Shown piece by piece: positions 62,858 to 64,000 of a stretch of 64,000 bases of DNA. The position numbers were made by a program, and so were the translations under genes. The stretch is from Bretschneidera sinensis. Taxonomy: Eukaryota > Streptophyta > Magnoliopsida > Brassicales > Akaniaceae. How positions within the stretch are numbered: position 1 is the first letter of the stretch; each line of letters begins with the position of its first letter. The notes under the pieces are model-generated. The model was given only the letters and a program-made list of their open reading frames with translations. It made no database searches and was not told where the DNA came from. The stretch covers positions 32,349,501 through 32,413,500 of the forward strand of contig CM043700.1 of NCBI GenBank assembly GCA_023935145.1, read 5' to 3'.

Positions 62858-64000
62858 TTACGAGAAGGGTGGTGCATTCTCCTTCTCCGTCTCACTCACC
62901 TTTGATGCTGACAGTTTCTCTAGAGATGCTTTTTCAGATTCATTGGTCCTTATCACCTTACCATTTCTGAGGGTCGTGACAACTTTCAGTTGTTGATGCT
63001 TCCCAGAGTTTTGAGCTGGAAGCTCACTTTGCTTTCTGCCACTCAGCTCTTTAGCCAATTGTCCTATTTGTACCTCTAGCCTTTGGATGTCATGTTCGTG
63101 TTTTGATGTGGTTTGCCTTAGTTCCGTCCGAAATTGCCTTTCATCTGCCATGAACCGATCTTGTGAAGTCATTAGTTGTTGCTGCTGAGATGCCAATTGC
63201 CTTACAAGACTTTCGAGGTCACTTTTCTTTGTTTCGGGAGCTAAGTGGGCTGCTGGTTGGAAGTTTCTTTGCTGCCCTTGACTGTTCTGATTGTTGCTCC
63301 AAGAAAAATTCAGGTGATTCCGCCATCCAGGGTTGTAGGTGTTTGTATAAGGATTATTCTTTGGCGGATAGTTGTTTGGTCCCACAAAGTTTGCTTGCTC
63401 ATGATCTGCAGATGAATACAAGGGATATGTATCAGTATTATGATCAAATTGGGAACAAATAGCACATACCTAGGGTGTGTAGCTGGTGGGTTAAGTGAGG
63501 CATTCTGAGCAGCTATGGCTTTAACTAACAGGTCTAGCTTCATTTCCACAACAGCTATCTGAGTGGATGATCCTCCATTGAAGCTTACCTCATACCTACC
63601 CTTATTCTTGGTTACATGTCTACCTTGAGAAGAGAACTACTGAGTGTGTTCACTTAGGGTTTCGAAGAGTTCCATTGCTTCTTCACTGTTTTTATCCACT
63701 AGTACTCTTCCACAACCTGAATCCATAATACTTTTGTTAGTATCACTTAAACCTTCATAGAAAGCTTGTACTAGTTCATCTTGAGGTAGGTTATGATGTG
63801 GGAATTTGAGTAGCAGCTCGTTGAAATGTCCCCAAGCCTCGAAGAATAGATCTCCATCCTTTTGTTGGAAGGATTGAATTTCCTTCCTCATTTGCCTCAT
63901 CTTTTGGGCTGGAAAAAACTTCCTAAGGAATTTGCTAGCCAACTCCTCCCAAGTGTGGATAGAAACTGCAGGCAAAGAATTGTACAACAGTATAGCATCA
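62858..64000 (-). pseudogene. Athila gag, C-terminal and capsid parts, broken
   Basis: The capsid part (63,637 to the window edge) has SIHTWEELASKFLRKFFPAQ and KMRQMRKEIQSFQQKDG, ending in a stop after LSEHTQ. A middle piece in another frame (63,310-63,549) has MKLDLLVKAIAAQNA. The C-terminal piece (62,858-63,421) has YNPGWRNHLNFSWSNNQNSQ, a coiled-coil-like QQQLMTSQDRF region and TTLRNGKVI. The gag start lies outside the window. Confidence 0.85.

Larger units (their letters stand above)
56240..64000 (-). mobile_element. Athila element, - strand, 3' part to window edge
   Basis: The element starts (3' end) 4 bp after the primer-binding site of the + element and runs off the right end. It has LTR, polypurine tract, a long 3' region, integrase, RNase H, RT, protease and most of gag. 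The lineage follows from its gag and RT strings (YNPGWRNHLNFSW and KNHFPLPFIDQMLERL). Flanking 5 bp on the left (aaacg, 56,235-56,239) is the candidate target duplication; its mate is outside the window. Confidence 0.85.

Overview
The window looks like nuclear DNA from a flowering plant, probably a eudicot. It has long AT-rich intergenic stretches, intron-containing plant genes, several plant LTR-retrotransposon lineages nested in one another, and a roughly 10.8 kb block of chloroplast DNA that has decayed in the nucleus. The species cannot be named from the sequence.

Layout. (1) 1-6,843: the right-hand part of a Ty3/gypsy element of the Tat type. Its 3' end (48-bp tandem repeats, polypurine tract, LTR) reads on the + strand, but its gag-pol reads on the - strand, so the interior appears inverted. 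(2) 6,844-18,660: mostly AT-rich intergenic DNA with one apparently intact three-exon LURP-one-related (LOR) gene at 9,625-10,746. It also holds a cation/calcium exchanger (CCX) pseudogene at 15,421-16,640, cut off by a large ATT/AAT-rich block. (3) 18,660-26,716: a dead Tekay-like chromovirus (+). Its 3' LTR is interrupted by a related solo LTR (23,500-26,080) with an exact 5-bp target duplication. (4) 26,717-30,205: a Ty1/copia remnant, two decayed exons of an ALDH7-type aldehyde dehydrogenase, and a LINE 3' end with a poly-A tail. (5) 32,511-32,957 (-): an intact small DUF1677 gene with a TATA box, followed by copia scraps and two copies of a palindrome-bearing repeat. (6) 35,335-44,041: a second Tat-type element in - orientation with its normal arrangement: LTR, polypurine tract, 48-bp tandem repeats, an extra ORF on the opposite strand with its own TATA box, and gag-pol minus the gag. 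(7) 44,042-56,235: the 5' LTR and primer-binding site of a + strand Athila-like element, split by the plastid block (psbJ, petA, cemA, psbH, psbN, psbT, psbB, clpP, rps12 exon 1, rpl20, rps18). (8) 56,240-64,000: a - strand Athila element inserted just beyond that primer-binding site and running off the window.

How it fits together. Only LOR and DUF1677 look like functional nuclear genes. Everything else is transposable-element nesting or organelle-derived DNA. On the right the insertion order can be read: Tat element first, Athila-like + element into its gag/protease region, then plastid DNA into that LTR and a second Athila next to its primer-binding site. No microbial-type system (CRISPR, operon, phage) was seen. 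The most unusual structures are the ambisense Tat elements, the apparent internal inversion in the first one, and the mosaic plastid insertion inside an LTR.
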